From: Pseudomonas frederiksbergensis
GTDB lineage: Bacteria; Pseudomonadota; Gammaproteobacteria; Pseudomonadales; Pseudomonadaceae
Assembly: GCF_003732275.1 (NCBI RefSeq)
Contig: NZ_MOBM01000038.1
Location: forward strand, 1,206,679 to 1,270,678
DNA length: 64,000 nt
Reading direction: 5' to 3'
Under the pieces are notes generated by a model that saw only the letters and a list, made by a program, of their open reading frames with translations, made no database searches and was not told where the DNA came from. How positions within the stretch are numbered: position 1 is the first letter of the stretch; every line of letters starts with the position of its first letter. The translations under genes and the position numbers were made by a program. This document shows, one piece after another, positions 34,930 to 43,535 of this stretch.

Positions 34930-35844
34930 ATGGATCGATTTACTGAGCTCGAGCTTTTCGTATACACGGCTGAACTGGGAACGCTGAGTCGCGCGGCTGA
35001 GAAGCTGGAAATTTCCAATGCCGCTGCAAGTCGTCACCTCGCCGCGCTCGAAACACGGCTCGGAGTTCGACTGGTGGAGCGGAGTACGCGCCGTTTATCA
35101 CTTACCAACTCAGGGCATGATTTTTATGCCAAATGCAAAAGCCTACTCGCTGAGCTAGCGGATGCAGAGGCCACGGTCAGTGCCGCTCTGATTGAGCCAA
35201 CGGGCACTCTGACGATCAGCGCCACCATCTCTTTTTGCATGTTGCATATCGCACCCATCGTGCCCGAGTTTCAGCGCCGCTACCCCGGAATCAAGGTCAA
35301 GATCATCGGCGCCAACCGGTACTACGACATCATCGACAGCGAGATTGATTTAGCGGTTCGAACGCGTGAATACGAAGCCGATTCGAACATTACTGTCCGT
35401 CGGCTGGCCGAGACGAGGCGTGTACTCGCAGCTTCGCCCAAATACCTCCAGCGCAAGGGGATCCCCAGGACCGTGCAGGATTTGGCCGAGCATGATGTGC
35501 TGATCTATAGCCTTGCGAACCATCCCAACACGATGGAGTTCACTCGGGATGGGGTGCATGAAAGCATCAAGGTGCAACCGGCCCTGGAGACGAACGACGG
35601 TCAGATCGTCAGGGCAGCAGCACTGGCGGGGGCAGGGATACTGGTACAGCCCAAGTACATCATCTATGACGACCTGGTAGCCGGTAGACTGATACCCGTG
35701 ATGGATGATTGGGATCTGCCTCGATTGACCATCAATCTGGCGTTTCAGGACCGACGTCACATGCCCGCAAAGACTCGCCTTTTCATCGACTTCCTGCTCG
35801 ATCACTTCAAGCGCAGCGACTACGAGCGTTACTGGACTCGATGA
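34930..35844 (+). CDS. LysR-family transcriptional regulator
   Basis: A 304-residue LysR protein whose helix-turn-helix reads GTLSRAAEKLEISNAAASRHLAALE (key part: AAEKLEISNAAASRHL) followed by RLGVRLVERSTRRL. The ligand domain has IDLAVRTREYEAD. It is divergent from the hydroxyquinol dioxygenase gene and convergent with maleylacetate reductase, and is the natural candidate regulator for hydroxyquinol cleavage. The likely inducer is a pathway intermediate; this is inferred. Confidence 0.9.
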   Translation: MDRFTELELFVYTAELGTLSRAAEKLEISNAAASRHLAALETRLGVRLVERSTRRLSLTNSGHDFYAKCKSLLAELADAEATVSAALIEPTGTLTISATISFCMLHIAPIVPEFQRRYPGIKVKIIGANRYYDIIDSEIDLAVRTREYEADSNITVRRLAETRRVLAASPKYLQRKGIPRTVQDLAEHDVLIYSLANHPNTMEFTRDGVHESIKVQPALETNDGQIVRAAALAGAGILVQPKYIIYDDLVAGRLIPVMDDWDLPRLTINLAFQDRRHMPAKTRLFIDFLLDHFKRSDYERYWTR

Positions 35845-35850
35845 AAAAAG

Positions 35851-35883
35851 CCCACTCGACTTCCTTCACGGTCACCGAGTGGG
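35851..35883. terminator. Terminator between LysR and maleylacetate reductase genes
   Basis: CCCACTCG (35851-35858) pairs with CGAGTGGG (35876-35883). On the minus strand it is followed by CTTTTTTC, a good T-run for maleylacetate reductase transcripts; on the plus strand an A-run precedes it, so it may serve both convergent genes. Confidence 0.75.
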
Positions 35884-35898
35884 TGAGGCAATAGTTAT

Positions 35899-36963
35899 CT
35901 AAGCAGGACGTTTTCCTTCATATGCATCTTGCAGCAATTGGCGAATCCCCTCGCGCTCGATCGGTCGCGGGTTCCAATAAGGATTGCTGAGGGCAATGTC
36001 TGTCGCGCGATCAAGATCCGCCTCGGTCAGCCCCAGCTCGCTCAGCTTCATGGGTGCACCGAGTTTTTGCGCGAGATCGAATAAGGCGCCACCGGCTGAA
36101 TCATGTTTCCCGCCCAGGGCTCGAACGATGCGCGCGGCTGCGTCCGGAGCAGCGCTGGCGTTGTAGGCGATAGCGTGGGGCAGCACGATAGTGTGTGTCT
36201 GGGCGTGAGGGAGGTTGAAGCTGCCACCCAGCGTGTGACACAGCTTGTGATGCAGGGCCATGCCTACATGGCCGAGCACGGTGCTGCACAACCAGGCGCC
36301 ATAGAGACAATCGCTGCGGGCATCCAGATCGTCAGGCGTCTGGTTGATGCGCTCCAGTCCCTCGGCCATCGCACGAATGCCTTCTTCTGCAATCAGCGAC
36401 ATCACAGGGTTTCCATCTTGGGAATAAAGGCCTTCTGCAGCGTGAGCGATAGCGTTCATGCCGCTCATGATCGACATGCCCAGGGGGAGGGTGGCCGAAA
36501 GCTCTGGGTCATAGATCACGGTTTTCGGCAACACTCGTGGGTCTTTGCCAGTTTTCTTGATGCCGTTTTCGGTCAGGCCATACACGGGCGTCATTTCCGA
36601 CCCGGCGTACGTTGTGGGGATCGCCAGGATTGGTAGGCCTGATTCCAGCGCGATTGCCTTTCCCAGACCGGTAGTGGAACCGCCGCCAATGGCAATGGCG
36701 CAATCAGCCCCCAGTTCTTTCGCAACTTCTCGCGCTTCACGAGCGGTCTCGATTGGGACATGCATAACTGCTTTATCGAAGATCCCGGCAGCACGTTTGC
36801 CCAGGATGTCGGCGATTCGCTCAGCCTGATCACGTTGCTCTGGTGTGCACAGCACAAGGGCGCGTCGGGATTCGAGGCGGTCAATCTCTGCCTCCAGCTG
36901 TTGAAGGGATCCTTTGCCAAAGATCACGCGAGCTGGCAGGCCGGTGTAAGTAAAGTTTTTCAT
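35899..36963 (-). CDS. Maleylacetate reductase
   Basis: A 354-residue member of the iron-containing alcohol dehydrogenase superfamily. Maleylacetate reductase marks include VIFGKGS near the N terminus, the nucleotide motif AIGGGSTTGLGKAIAL, IPTTYAGSEMTPVYGLTE and the HHKLCHTLGGSFNLPHAQTH segment (cited as HKLCHTLGG and LPHAQTH), which is typical where metal is not needed. It converts maleylacetate to 3-oxoadipate with NAD(P)H. AGGA before the ATG at 36963 sets the start. It follows a small NTF2-fold gene on the same strand by 77 bases. Confidence 0.93.
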   Translation of the reverse strand: MKNFTYTGLPARVIFGKGSLQQLEAEIDRLESRRALVLCTPEQRDQAERIADILGKRAAGIFDKAVMHVPIETAREAREVAKELGADCAIAIGGGSTTGLGKAIALESGLPILAIPTTYAGSEMTPVYGLTENGIKKTGKDPRVLPKTVIYDPELSATLPLGMSIMSGMNAIAHAAEGLYSQDGNPVMSLIAEEGIRAMAEGLERINQTPDDLDARSDCLYGAWLCSTVLGHVGMALHHKLCHTLGGSFNLPHAQTHTIVLPHAIAYNASAAPDAAARIVRALGGKHDSAGGALFDLAQKLGAPMKLSELGLTEADLDRATDIALSNPYWNPRPIEREGIRQLLQDAYEGKRPA

Positions 36964-37040
36964 TTTGTCAGGTGTTCCTATCGTTGAGAGTTGGCGCGGC
37001 AATCTCTCGGGCAGTAGAGATCCGCTCTGGCGGTGCGCGT

Positions 37041-37424
37041 TTATGTTGGAATGGGCGTCGGCTGATAAGCGAGAAGCTTCCACTCGCCGTCGCGCTGCTC
37101 CCAGACGGCCAGGGCTTTATTACGCAGCGTCTTCTGGACGCCGCCTGCCGTGATCTCACCGTTCATCTCGCCGAAGACGAGCGCAATGTCCCCAACGACC
37201 TTGATGGACTCGATCGGATGTTCGACATGGTGATAGACATAAAATCCACCCAGGCACTTGTCGAGGTAGCTCTCAAGCGTATCGACGACTCCAGTGGAGT
37301 GGGCATAGCTCAGATCAGGATGCGCGTAAGTTTTGAAGGCATTGAAATCGCCAGCGACGATCGCTTCGTAGCGTTTGCTTTCAAGCTCGCGAATCAATTC
37401 TTCCACTGCGTTATGGTTCTTCAT
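37041..37424 (-). CDS. DUF4440/NTF2-like protein
   Basis: A 127-residue cone-fold protein: LESKRYEAIVAGDFNAFKTYAHPDLSYAHSTGVVDTLESYL (key marks GDFNAF, HPDLSYAHSTG) and WEQRDGEWKLLAYQPTPIPT. These fit the SnoaL-like DUF4440 family. AAGAGG before the ATG at 37424 supports that start over longer frames. It precedes maleylacetate reductase and is unrelated in detail to the NTF2 protein at 28930. It could be a dehydratase or isomerase of a cyclic intermediate; no catalytic residue set is clear. Confidence 0.82.
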   Translation of the reverse strand: MKNHNAVEELIRELESKRYEAIVAGDFNAFKTYAHPDLSYAHSTGVVDTLESYLDKCLGGFYVYHHVEHPIESIKVVGDIALVFGEMNGEITAGGVQKTLRNKALAVWEQRDGEWKLLAYQPTPIPT

Positions 37425-38185
37425 GCTAGGCCTCTTGGGGTCTCTCGTGGGCATGTGAGCGAGTGTCGAGGCATGCCCTTTTCTTTTAGCCACCTGAAGC
37501 TGTTATTCCCAGCTTCCGAACGGGTCCAGCCTATAATTACGAATGGGCTTATAAAACCTCACTTTTGGAAATCTTTATTTCATAGGTGGAATAATATCCT
37601 TCGAGCCATCCCATTCTGATTCCTGATGGAATAGAAGCGCCCGAGGTCGGCCCAACTCTGCCCCCCCAAAGATGAGCAACGGTCCATCAGGCCCTTCTAT
37701 GGCTTGGATTCTTCCACTGAGTGAAAAAGAGATTTCACTTTCTGGTATTTTTCTTCCTAAAACGCATGCCTAAGATCGTTCCCATAACGACAGCTCCTCA
37801 AGCTGCACTAAAACAAGAACGGAGACATAGCTATGTACTTGCTCCTTGCCTTCCTCCAAATCTTCATCGCCACCGCGAACGCGTTGCTGATGCTTGTCTG
37901 CAATATGCATCACGCCGCGTGGACGGCTCACGCTAAGTCGGTCGAAGCAGCGCAACCTCTATTCAATATCAGTCTTTTCCCTTGGCATAAGTCGGGATAT
38001 CCCTCGGGTTTTTCCCGGGATGCGTCGAGCCCGCTTAGCGGAAGATCGCATCCGCGAGCGCCTCTCCAGTATCCGATTGGCATTGAAGTGCCATAACTGG
38101 AAACGCGTTTCCCTTTTACAGCTTGTCCTGGATCTAGCAGGGCTCGCACGCCTCAACCTTTGCAACTGCATCTCAGGAGTTACAC
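37425..38185. promoter_or_regulatory. Intergenic divergent promoter region (about 760 bp)
   Basis: No convincing gene. It must hold promoters for the divergent DUF4440 and isomerase-led units. Visible elements: an AGTGAAA/TTTCACT inverted repeat with a 6-base spacer (37720-37739), GGTGGAATAATAT at 37585-37597 which recurs as GGTGGAATAAAAT at 34850-34862, and a GC-rich hairpin near 37998-38021. A frame at 37833-38096 begins with hydrophobic residues behind GGAGA, but its second half is Arg/Pro/Ser-rich shadow-like sequence and I do not call it. Confidence 0.5.
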
Positions 38186-39040
38186 ATGAGCAATCAAAAC
38201 GTCGAATTGTTGGCCGCCTACTTCACCCTGTCGGGTGACGTCTACCCGTTCGGCCCAACCGAAATCAGCCCATTCGCGTTCCGGGATCGTGTAGAGGCAG
38301 CGGCTCAGGCTGGTTACAAGGGTGTGGGCCTGATTCACGTTGACCTGATGTCGACAGTTGATCGCATCGGTTTCCGCGAGATGCGCCACATCCTCGAAGC
38401 GAATGGAATTAAGCACATTGAGTTTGAGTTCCTGACCGACTGGTACCTGGATGGTGAGGCTCGCCGCGCCTCCAATAAGATGCGTGCAGAGCTTTTCAAC
38501 GCAGCCCAGGAGCTGGGTGCTCGTGCGGTCAAGACCGCCCCAGGCCTACACCAGGAAGAAGCGAATATCCCTTTGATGGTTGAGCACTTTGGAAACCTGA
38601 GCGCTGAAGCCGCGACCTACGGTACCGACATCGTCCTGGAAATAATGCCGTTTAGTAACGTGCGTACGATCGATACTGCGCTGGCTCTGGTTCAGGGCGC
38701 GAACCACGACAACGGCAAGCTGCTGCTGGACATTTGGCACTTGGCGCGTGGTGGCGTCGACTTCAGTGAGATTGCTCGTATCCCAGGAAAATTCATTGGC
38801 TCTGTCGAGTTGGACGACGCTGATAAATACGCCGTTGAGCCGCTGTGGCAAGACACTATCCATCGCCGTCGTCTGCCGGGCGAAGGTGTGCTCGATGTGC
38901 CTGGCTTTATTAAGGCTATTCAGGCTACCGGGTACGCCGGTCCATGGGGTGTGGAAGTGCTGTCGGAAGTCGTGCGCAAGCTGCCTCTGCAAGAGATGGC
39001 TCAGCGAACCTTCGAAACCACCATGTCTCAATTCAAGTAA
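38186..39040 (+). CDS. Sugar phosphate isomerase/epimerase-family TIM barrel (IolE/QuiC-like fold)
   Basis: A 284-residue paralogue of 29414-30271, sharing the opening NVELLAAYFTLSGD layout and the metal-site segments IEFEFLTDWY, LEIMPFSNVRT, LLLDIWHLARGG and WGVEVLSE. It heads the plus-strand operon that continues with an IolG-like dehydrogenase, FucP-like symporter, SDR, ABC transporter and LamB porin. Two such TIM barrels would suit two successive dehydrations, or two substrate stereoisomers. AGGAG just ahead of the ATG is a strong ribosome site. Confidence 0.87.
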   Translation: MSNQNVELLAAYFTLSGDVYPFGPTEISPFAFRDRVEAAAQAGYKGVGLIHVDLMSTVDRIGFREMRHILEANGIKHIEFEFLTDWYLDGEARRASNKMRAELFNAAQELGARAVKTAPGLHQEEANIPLMVEHFGNLSAEAATYGTDIVLEIMPFSNVRTIDTALALVQGANHDNGKLLLDIWHLARGGVDFSEIARIPGKFIGSVELDDADKYAVEPLWQDTIHRRRLPGEGVLDVPGFIKAIQATGYAGPWGVEVLSEVVRKLPLQEMAQRTFETTMSQFK

Positions 39041-39063
39041 CGCTAAGAGATCCGCATGTTTTT

Positions 39064-39085
39064 GCGCGGGGAAAGATCTCCGCGC
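39064..39085 (+). terminator. Intra-operon hairpin
   Basis: GCGCGG (39064-39069) pairs with CCGCGC (39080-39085) between the isomerase and IolG-like genes; AAAAATAA rather than T follows. It may attenuate or stabilise the upstream message rather than end transcription. Confidence 0.4.
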
Positions 39086-39132
39086 CCCGCCTAAAAATAA
39101 TAGGCAGCTAGGCTGTCAAGGGAAGAACTATC

Positions 39133-40134
39133 ATGTTGCGTATTGCCGTATTGGGTGCTGGGCGTATCGGAAAAATCCACGCCGCTAACGTCGCTACAAA
39201 TCCTCGTACCAAACTGGTTGTGGTAGCTGACCCGTGGAAGGAGGGGGTCAATGCGCTGGCTATGCAACTGGGTTGCGAGGCAGCCTACGACTATGCTTCG
39301 GCCATTGAGCGTACTGACGTCGATGCTGTTTTTATCGGCACTCCCACTGAGTTTCATATCGAACTGATGCTACAGGCGGTGAGGCTGGGCAAGCCAGTTA
39401 TCTGCGAAAAGCCAATTGATATGGATTACGAGCGCGCGAAGGCTGCTGTCGATGAGCTTGAACGCCTGAATGGCCGTGTGATGCTGGCATTCAACCGCCG
39501 ATTCGACCCCGACTACCTGCGCCTGCGTCGGGCGATCGACGATGGTGAAATCGGGGTGGTTCGACAAGTCATTATCACCAGTCGTGATCCAGCGCTGGCC
39601 GCAAGGGCCTACCTGGAAACGTCTGGGGGCATATTCCGTGACATGACTATTCACGACTTCGACATGGCTCGGAGTCTGCTTGGCGAGGAGCCAGTCGAGG
39701 TTTTTGCGGTGGGTAGTCGACTGGTGGATCCGACGCTCGAATCGATTCCGGACTACGACAGTGTCATGGTGCTCATGCGTACTGCTTCTGGTCGCCAATG
39801 CCACATCAACTGTTGCCGTGAGGCTGTATATGGCTTTGATCAGCGCCTGGAGGTTTCCGGTTCCAAGGGCATGCTGTTGAACGAGAACCATCGTACGAAC
39901 AGTGTCCGTCGTTATGGCGCGGAGGCAACTGACGTGGCGGATCCTCTTCTCAACTTCTTCCTGGAGCGTCACGCCGACTCGTACAAGATCGAGCTCAACA
40001 GCTTCCTGGATGCGGTTGAGAATAACAGCCCGATGCTAGCAACACCACGTGATGGCCTGCGGGCGCTTCGCTTGGCGAACTGCGCGAGTGAGTCGGCTGA
40101 GACGGGCAAGATTGTAAGGGTAGGCGACCGTTAA
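39133..40134 (+). CDS. Inositol 2-dehydrogenase-like oxidoreductase (Gfo/Idh/MocA)
   Basis: A 333-residue NAD-dependent dehydrogenase closely resembling IolG. VLGAGRIGKIHAANV is the cofactor motif, CEKPID holds the active-site Lys, FNRRFDPDY and GGIFRDMTIHDFDMARSLLG (cited as RDMTIHDFDMA, with catalytic Asp and His) are inositol-dehydrogenase hallmarks. It oxidises a cyclitol hydroxyl to a ketone in known relatives. AGGGAAG precedes the ATG. It is flanked by an IolE-type TIM barrel and sugar transport genes, which supports a cyclitol substrate. Confidence 0.9.
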   Translation: MLRIAVLGAGRIGKIHAANVATNPRTKLVVVADPWKEGVNALAMQLGCEAAYDYASAIERTDVDAVFIGTPTEFHIELMLQAVRLGKPVICEKPIDMDYERAKAAVDELERLNGRVMLAFNRRFDPDYLRLRRAIDDGEIGVVRQVIITSRDPALAARAYLETSGGIFRDMTIHDFDMARSLLGEEPVEVFAVGSRLVDPTLESIPDYDSVMVLMRTASGRQCHINCCREAVYGFDQRLEVSGSKGMLLNENHRTNSVRRYGAEATDVADPLLNFFLERHADSYKIELNSFLDAVENNSPMLATPRDGLRALRLANCASESAETGKIVRVGDR

Positions 40135-40148
40135 TTTATCCAAGTCGT

Positions 40149-40186
40149 GAGCCCCAGCTCTTGCTAGGGGCTCCGCCTTACGGAGC
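40149..40186 (+). promoter_or_regulatory. Two mutually exclusive hairpins before the symporter gene
   Basis: GAGCCCC (40149-40155) can pair with GGGGCTC (40167-40173), while GCTCCG (40170-40175) can pair with CGGAGC (40181-40186). The second segment is shared, so the two folds compete. No T-run follows. It lies in the 188-base gap between the dehydrogenase and symporter genes. Confidence 0.4.
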
Positions 40187-40322
40187 ACCAGAACCGAAAA
40201 GGATGTTTGAAGTTGACGTAGCAAAACATAGTTGCAGGGGCTGGCATTCGGCCCTGGCCCAGGACTTGAACATGGCCTGGCGTGCACTGATGACGGTTAA
40301 CACAAAAATAAAGGTACCGGTC

Positions 40323-41585
40323 ATGAACACAAATACAAGAGCCCTGAGCGGGCTTACTCATAATCACGAAAAGCTCTCCTCGACCCGGCTGGCATTTATT
40401 TTCGTGACAAGTCTGTTTTTCATGTGGGGCCTATCCCATGGACTTCTCGATGTGCTGAACAAGCACTTCCAGGACACCCTTCATATCTCTCGCGGGCAGT
40501 CAGGACTGGTTCAAACGGCCTACTTCGGGGCGTATTTCATCATTGCCTTGCCAGTCGGTCTGTTCATGGAGCGCTTTGGTTACAAGGCTGGGATTCTGGC
40601 AGGGCTCGCATTATTCGCCATCGGAGCGCTGCTGTTCATTCCGGCTTCGATGGTCGGAACATTTATGCCATTTTTGGTTGCGTTGTTTGTCCTGGCCTGC
40701 GGCTTGGGATGTCTGGAAACCGCCGCAAACCTATATGCAGCTGCCTTGGGCGATCCTGCAAAATCGGAACAACGTCTGACGTTTGCTCAGTCTTTCAACG
40801 GTCTGGGGGCGTTCATCGGGCCGGTCATTGGTGGCGCGATTTTCTTCGCCCCGCCCATCGAATTCAACGGCAGCCGCGTCGATCTGGTTTCGGTGACGTA
40901 TGCGGCGTTGGCCATCATTGTGATGTTGATGTTCGTCGCCTTTGCTCGAATTCAACTTCCTGAAATTCGCAACGAAAAATCCTCTGACGTGCTGTTGCCA
41001 AGTGCGGGGGAAGTAAGCCTCTGGAAGAAGAGCAACTTCACCGGCGCGCTCGTCGCTCAGTTCTGTAACGTCGGTGCTTACGTCGGTATTGGTGCGTTCT
41101 TCATCAACTACGCGATAGATCACTGGCAAGGGATTTCTGCTCAGAAAGCCTCCTACCTCCTTTCGCTCGGGATGCTTGCCTACATGGTCGGTCGATTCGC
41201 CGGTACATGGGTAATGCGCTACGTTCCTGCACGTTCATTGTTGATTCTCAACAGCCTGGTGAGCATGGTGCTGTGCATCATTGCCATCGCCGGATTTGAG
41301 CGGATCTCAATCTTCGCGGTTGCCGCCATCTATCTGTTCATGTCGGTGATGTACCCAACGATTTTCGCGATGGGCATTCGTGGACTCGGCACGCAAACCA
41401 AGAAAGCCGGTTCATGCCTGGTGATGACACTCGTCGGGGGGGCGTTCGTTCCATTGCTGATGGGAGCACTCGCCGATCACTTCGGCATTGCTGCGGCGTT
41501 TTATATACCGCTGGCATGTTTCGCTGCCATCGCATGGTATGGGCTGAGCCAGCCGTCCGTGACGGCGACTATTAAAGCTCACTAA
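40323..41585 (+). CDS. FucP-like MFS sugar/proton symporter
   Basis: A 420-residue, 12-helix inner-membrane transporter of the fucose:H+ symporter family. FFMWGLSHGLLDVLNKHFQD, LVQTAYFGAYFIIALPVGLFMERFGYKAG and GLGCLETAANLYAAALGDP are FucP signatures (cited: WGLSHGLLDVLNKHF; CLETAANLY). The TTAxxN-like region with conserved Glu and Asn supports sugar or cyclitol transport. The frame opens at 40161, but the ATG at 40323 with AAAGG upstream gives the usual FucP length. It offers a second uptake route besides the ABC transporter. Confidence 0.87.
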   Translation: MNTNTRALSGLTHNHEKLSSTRLAFIFVTSLFFMWGLSHGLLDVLNKHFQDTLHISRGQSGLVQTAYFGAYFIIALPVGLFMERFGYKAGILAGLALFAIGALLFIPASMVGTFMPFLVALFVLACGLGCLETAANLYAAALGDPAKSEQRLTFAQSFNGLGAFIGPVIGGAIFFAPPIEFNGSRVDLVSVTYAALAIIVMLMFVAFARIQLPEIRNEKSSDVLLPSAGEVSLWKKSNFTGALVAQFCNVGAYVGIGAFFINYAIDHWQGISAQKASYLLSLGMLAYMVGRFAGTWVMRYVPARSLLILNSLVSMVLCIIAIAGFERISIFAVAAIYLFMSVMYPTIFAMGIRGLGTQTKKAGSCLVMTLVGGAFVPLLMGALADHFGIAAAFYIPLACFAAIAWYGLSQPSVTATIKAH

Positions 41586-41703
41586 CTCAAATTTCGAGCG
41601 ACGTGTGGTAGGCCCTGCATGGCAAGGCCTGCTGCAACGGATTCGGCTTGCCCGAAATTCTTGATAACTGGTGATCGGCAAGTTTCAGATCAGGAAAATC
41701 AAT

Positions 41704-42429
41704 ATGAAGCGACTACATAACAAAGTGGCATTGGTGACTGGCGGTGGGATGGGGATTGGACGTGCGATCGCCGAGCTTTTCGCCGAAGAAGGAGCCACCG
41801 TCATTGTTGGCGATGTGCACCAACCTGAGCCTTACAAGAACGATAGCGTCGTTGCCAGACATCTGGATGTTTCAAAACTGGAGGACTGGGAACTTCTCGT
41901 TAACGAGGTAATGCGTGAATACGGCAAGGTTGATGTACTCGTGAATAATGCGGGCTTGGTAGGTTCCTACCTTCCCATCGATGAGATCACCCTCGATGAC
42001 TGGAACCGGGTCATTGATATTAATCAGAACGGCGTGTTCTACGGGATGAGAACCGTCATTCCTGTCATGAAGCGTCAGCACGCGGGCTCCATCGTTAACG
42101 TGTCTTCGATCTGGGGCATCGTCGGTGCCAGTGGTGTGTCGGCGTACCAGGCTAGCAAAGCAGCTGTACGCATGATGAGCAAGAACGCTGCTCTGTCCTA
42201 CGTGGCCAATGGTATTCGCGTCAACTCGCTGCATCCGGGGCTGGTCGAAACACCAATGATTGATCGACAAGCCGCTGATATCACGGCAGCCGTAGTCGCA
42301 GCGACACCTATGAAACGTGCTGCGGATCCTAAAGAAATTGCCTACGCGGCTTTGTTTCTTGCCAGTGATGAAGCGAGTTTCATCACTGGGGCAGAACTCG
42401 TAGTCGACGGAGGTTACACGTCCCCCTAA
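41704..42429 (+). CDS. SDR-family oxidoreductase
   Basis: A 241-residue classical SDR with ALVTGGGMGIGRAIAELF, NNAG, Ser in NVSSIWG, YQASKAAV and the FITGAELVVDGGYTSP C terminus. The profile is that of 3-hydroxy-acid, cyclohexanol or sugar alcohol dehydrogenases. AGGA before the ATG at 41704 sets the start. It lies between the symporter and the first binding-protein gene in the transport operon and is distinct from the SDR at 32591. Confidence 0.9.
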   Translation: MKRLHNKVALVTGGGMGIGRAIAELFAEEGATVIVGDVHQPEPYKNDSVVARHLDVSKLEDWELLVNEVMREYGKVDVLVNNAGLVGSYLPIDEITLDDWNRVIDINQNGVFYGMRTVIPVMKRQHAGSIVNVSSIWGIVGASGVSAYQASKAAVRMMSKNAALSYVANGIRVNSLHPGLVETPMIDRQAADITAAVVAATPMKRAADPKEIAYAALFLASDEASFITGAELVVDGGYTSP

Positions 42430-42515
42430 GTGCTCTGTTCGCGCACCGAGCTTGCATCGCAGCGCTGGCAACCCCGTGTTGTAGTTTTGATACCCCTCTG
42501 AGGAGAACAAAAATA

Positions 42516-43469
42516 ATGAAAGCGCAGAAAGGTGGTTTGTTGTGCAGTGTTGTTTTGGCAGCAGGTTTGACGTTCCAGCTATCACCAGCATTCGCAGCCG
42601 GTGAGAAGATTCTCATCAATTTCCAAACGTTATCCATTCCCTACTTTATCTACATGCATGAACAGGCCTCGCAGGAAGCCAAGGTTCTCAATGTAGAACT
42701 GCTTGTGCAGGATGCTCAGTCCTCTTCCACTAAGCAGTCCTCTGATGTCGAAAACGCCTTGACGCAAGGTGTTGATGCAATGGTCGTCGCACCCAATGAT
42801 GTGACCGCCTTGGCACCTGCCTTGAACGAAGTGCTATCTGAAAAAGTACCCTTGGTGACAGTCGACCGCCGTGTCGAAGGAACCGATACCCCAGTGCCCT
42901 ACGTCACTGCGGACAGTGTCGCAGGTGGCCGACTTATGGCCGAGTTGGTCACATCCAACGTGAAAAACGGTGCTCGTGTAGCGTTCATCGGCGGTACCCC
43001 AGGCTCGTCGACAGCCATTGACCGCGCTAAAGGCGTCCACGACGGACTCAAAGCTGGCGGGGGAAAATTCCAACTCGTGGCTGAGCAGTCAGGGGAGTGG
43101 GAGCGTGCCAAGGCCATGTCGGTGGCAGAAAACATCCTGACTTCGCTGAGTGCAAACCCTCCCGATGCAATTATCTGTGCGAGCGGCGACATGGCTCTGG
43201 GCGCTGCGGAAGCCGTGAGGGCCATGGGGCTGAAAGGCAAGGTCAAAGTTATCGGATTTGACGCCTACCCAGAGGTGCTGCGAGCCATTCGAGACGGAGA
43301 TATCGCCGGTATCGTGGAGCAAAGCCCGAGCAAACAAATCAGAACGGCCCTTCAGATGGCGGTGAAGAAAGTACGTGGCGAAGGTGAACTCGAAACGGTC
43401 ATCGTTCAGCCATTCATGGTCACCCAGGAAAACCTGAGTCAGGCAGAGCAATACAGCGCCATTCAATAG
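42516..43469 (+). CDS. Sugar ABC transporter periplasmic binding protein (copy 1)
   Basis: A 317-residue periplasmic binding protein of the ribose/galactose/inositol class (Peripla_BP_4). The signal peptide ends near SPAFA-AGEK. The mature protein has LVQDAQSSSTKQSSDVENAL, APNDVTALAP, VDRRVEG, the hinge region RAKGVHDGL and GFDAYPEVL. GAGGAG precedes the ATG. A second, clearly duplicated copy follows 66 bases later. It probably captures the polyol or cyclitol for the ABC transporter encoded just downstream. Confidence 0.92.
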   Translation: MKAQKGGLLCSVVLAAGLTFQLSPAFAAGEKILINFQTLSIPYFIYMHEQASQEAKVLNVELLVQDAQSSSTKQSSDVENALTQGVDAMVVAPNDVTALAPALNEVLSEKVPLVTVDRRVEGTDTPVPYVTADSVAGGRLMAELVTSNVKNGARVAFIGGTPGSSTAIDRAKGVHDGLKAGGGKFQLVAEQSGEWERAKAMSVAENILTSLSANPPDAIICASGDMALGAAEAVRAMGLKGKVKVIGFDAYPEVLRAIRDGDIAGIVEQSPSKQIRTALQMAVKKVRGEGELETVIVQPFMVTQENLSQAEQYSAIQ

Positions 43470-43535
43470 CCGGGCTGTTCTACGCCCAGTCAATCCGAAT
43501 GCTTTATGTACCTATGCAATTTGAGGAATTCGAGA

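Noticed and set aside
37833..38096. 87-residue frame with hydrophobic N terminus in the 760-bp intergenic region
   Set aside because: GGAGA precedes it, but the sequence after about residue 40 is low-quality and overlaps a hairpin; no family or partner supports it.
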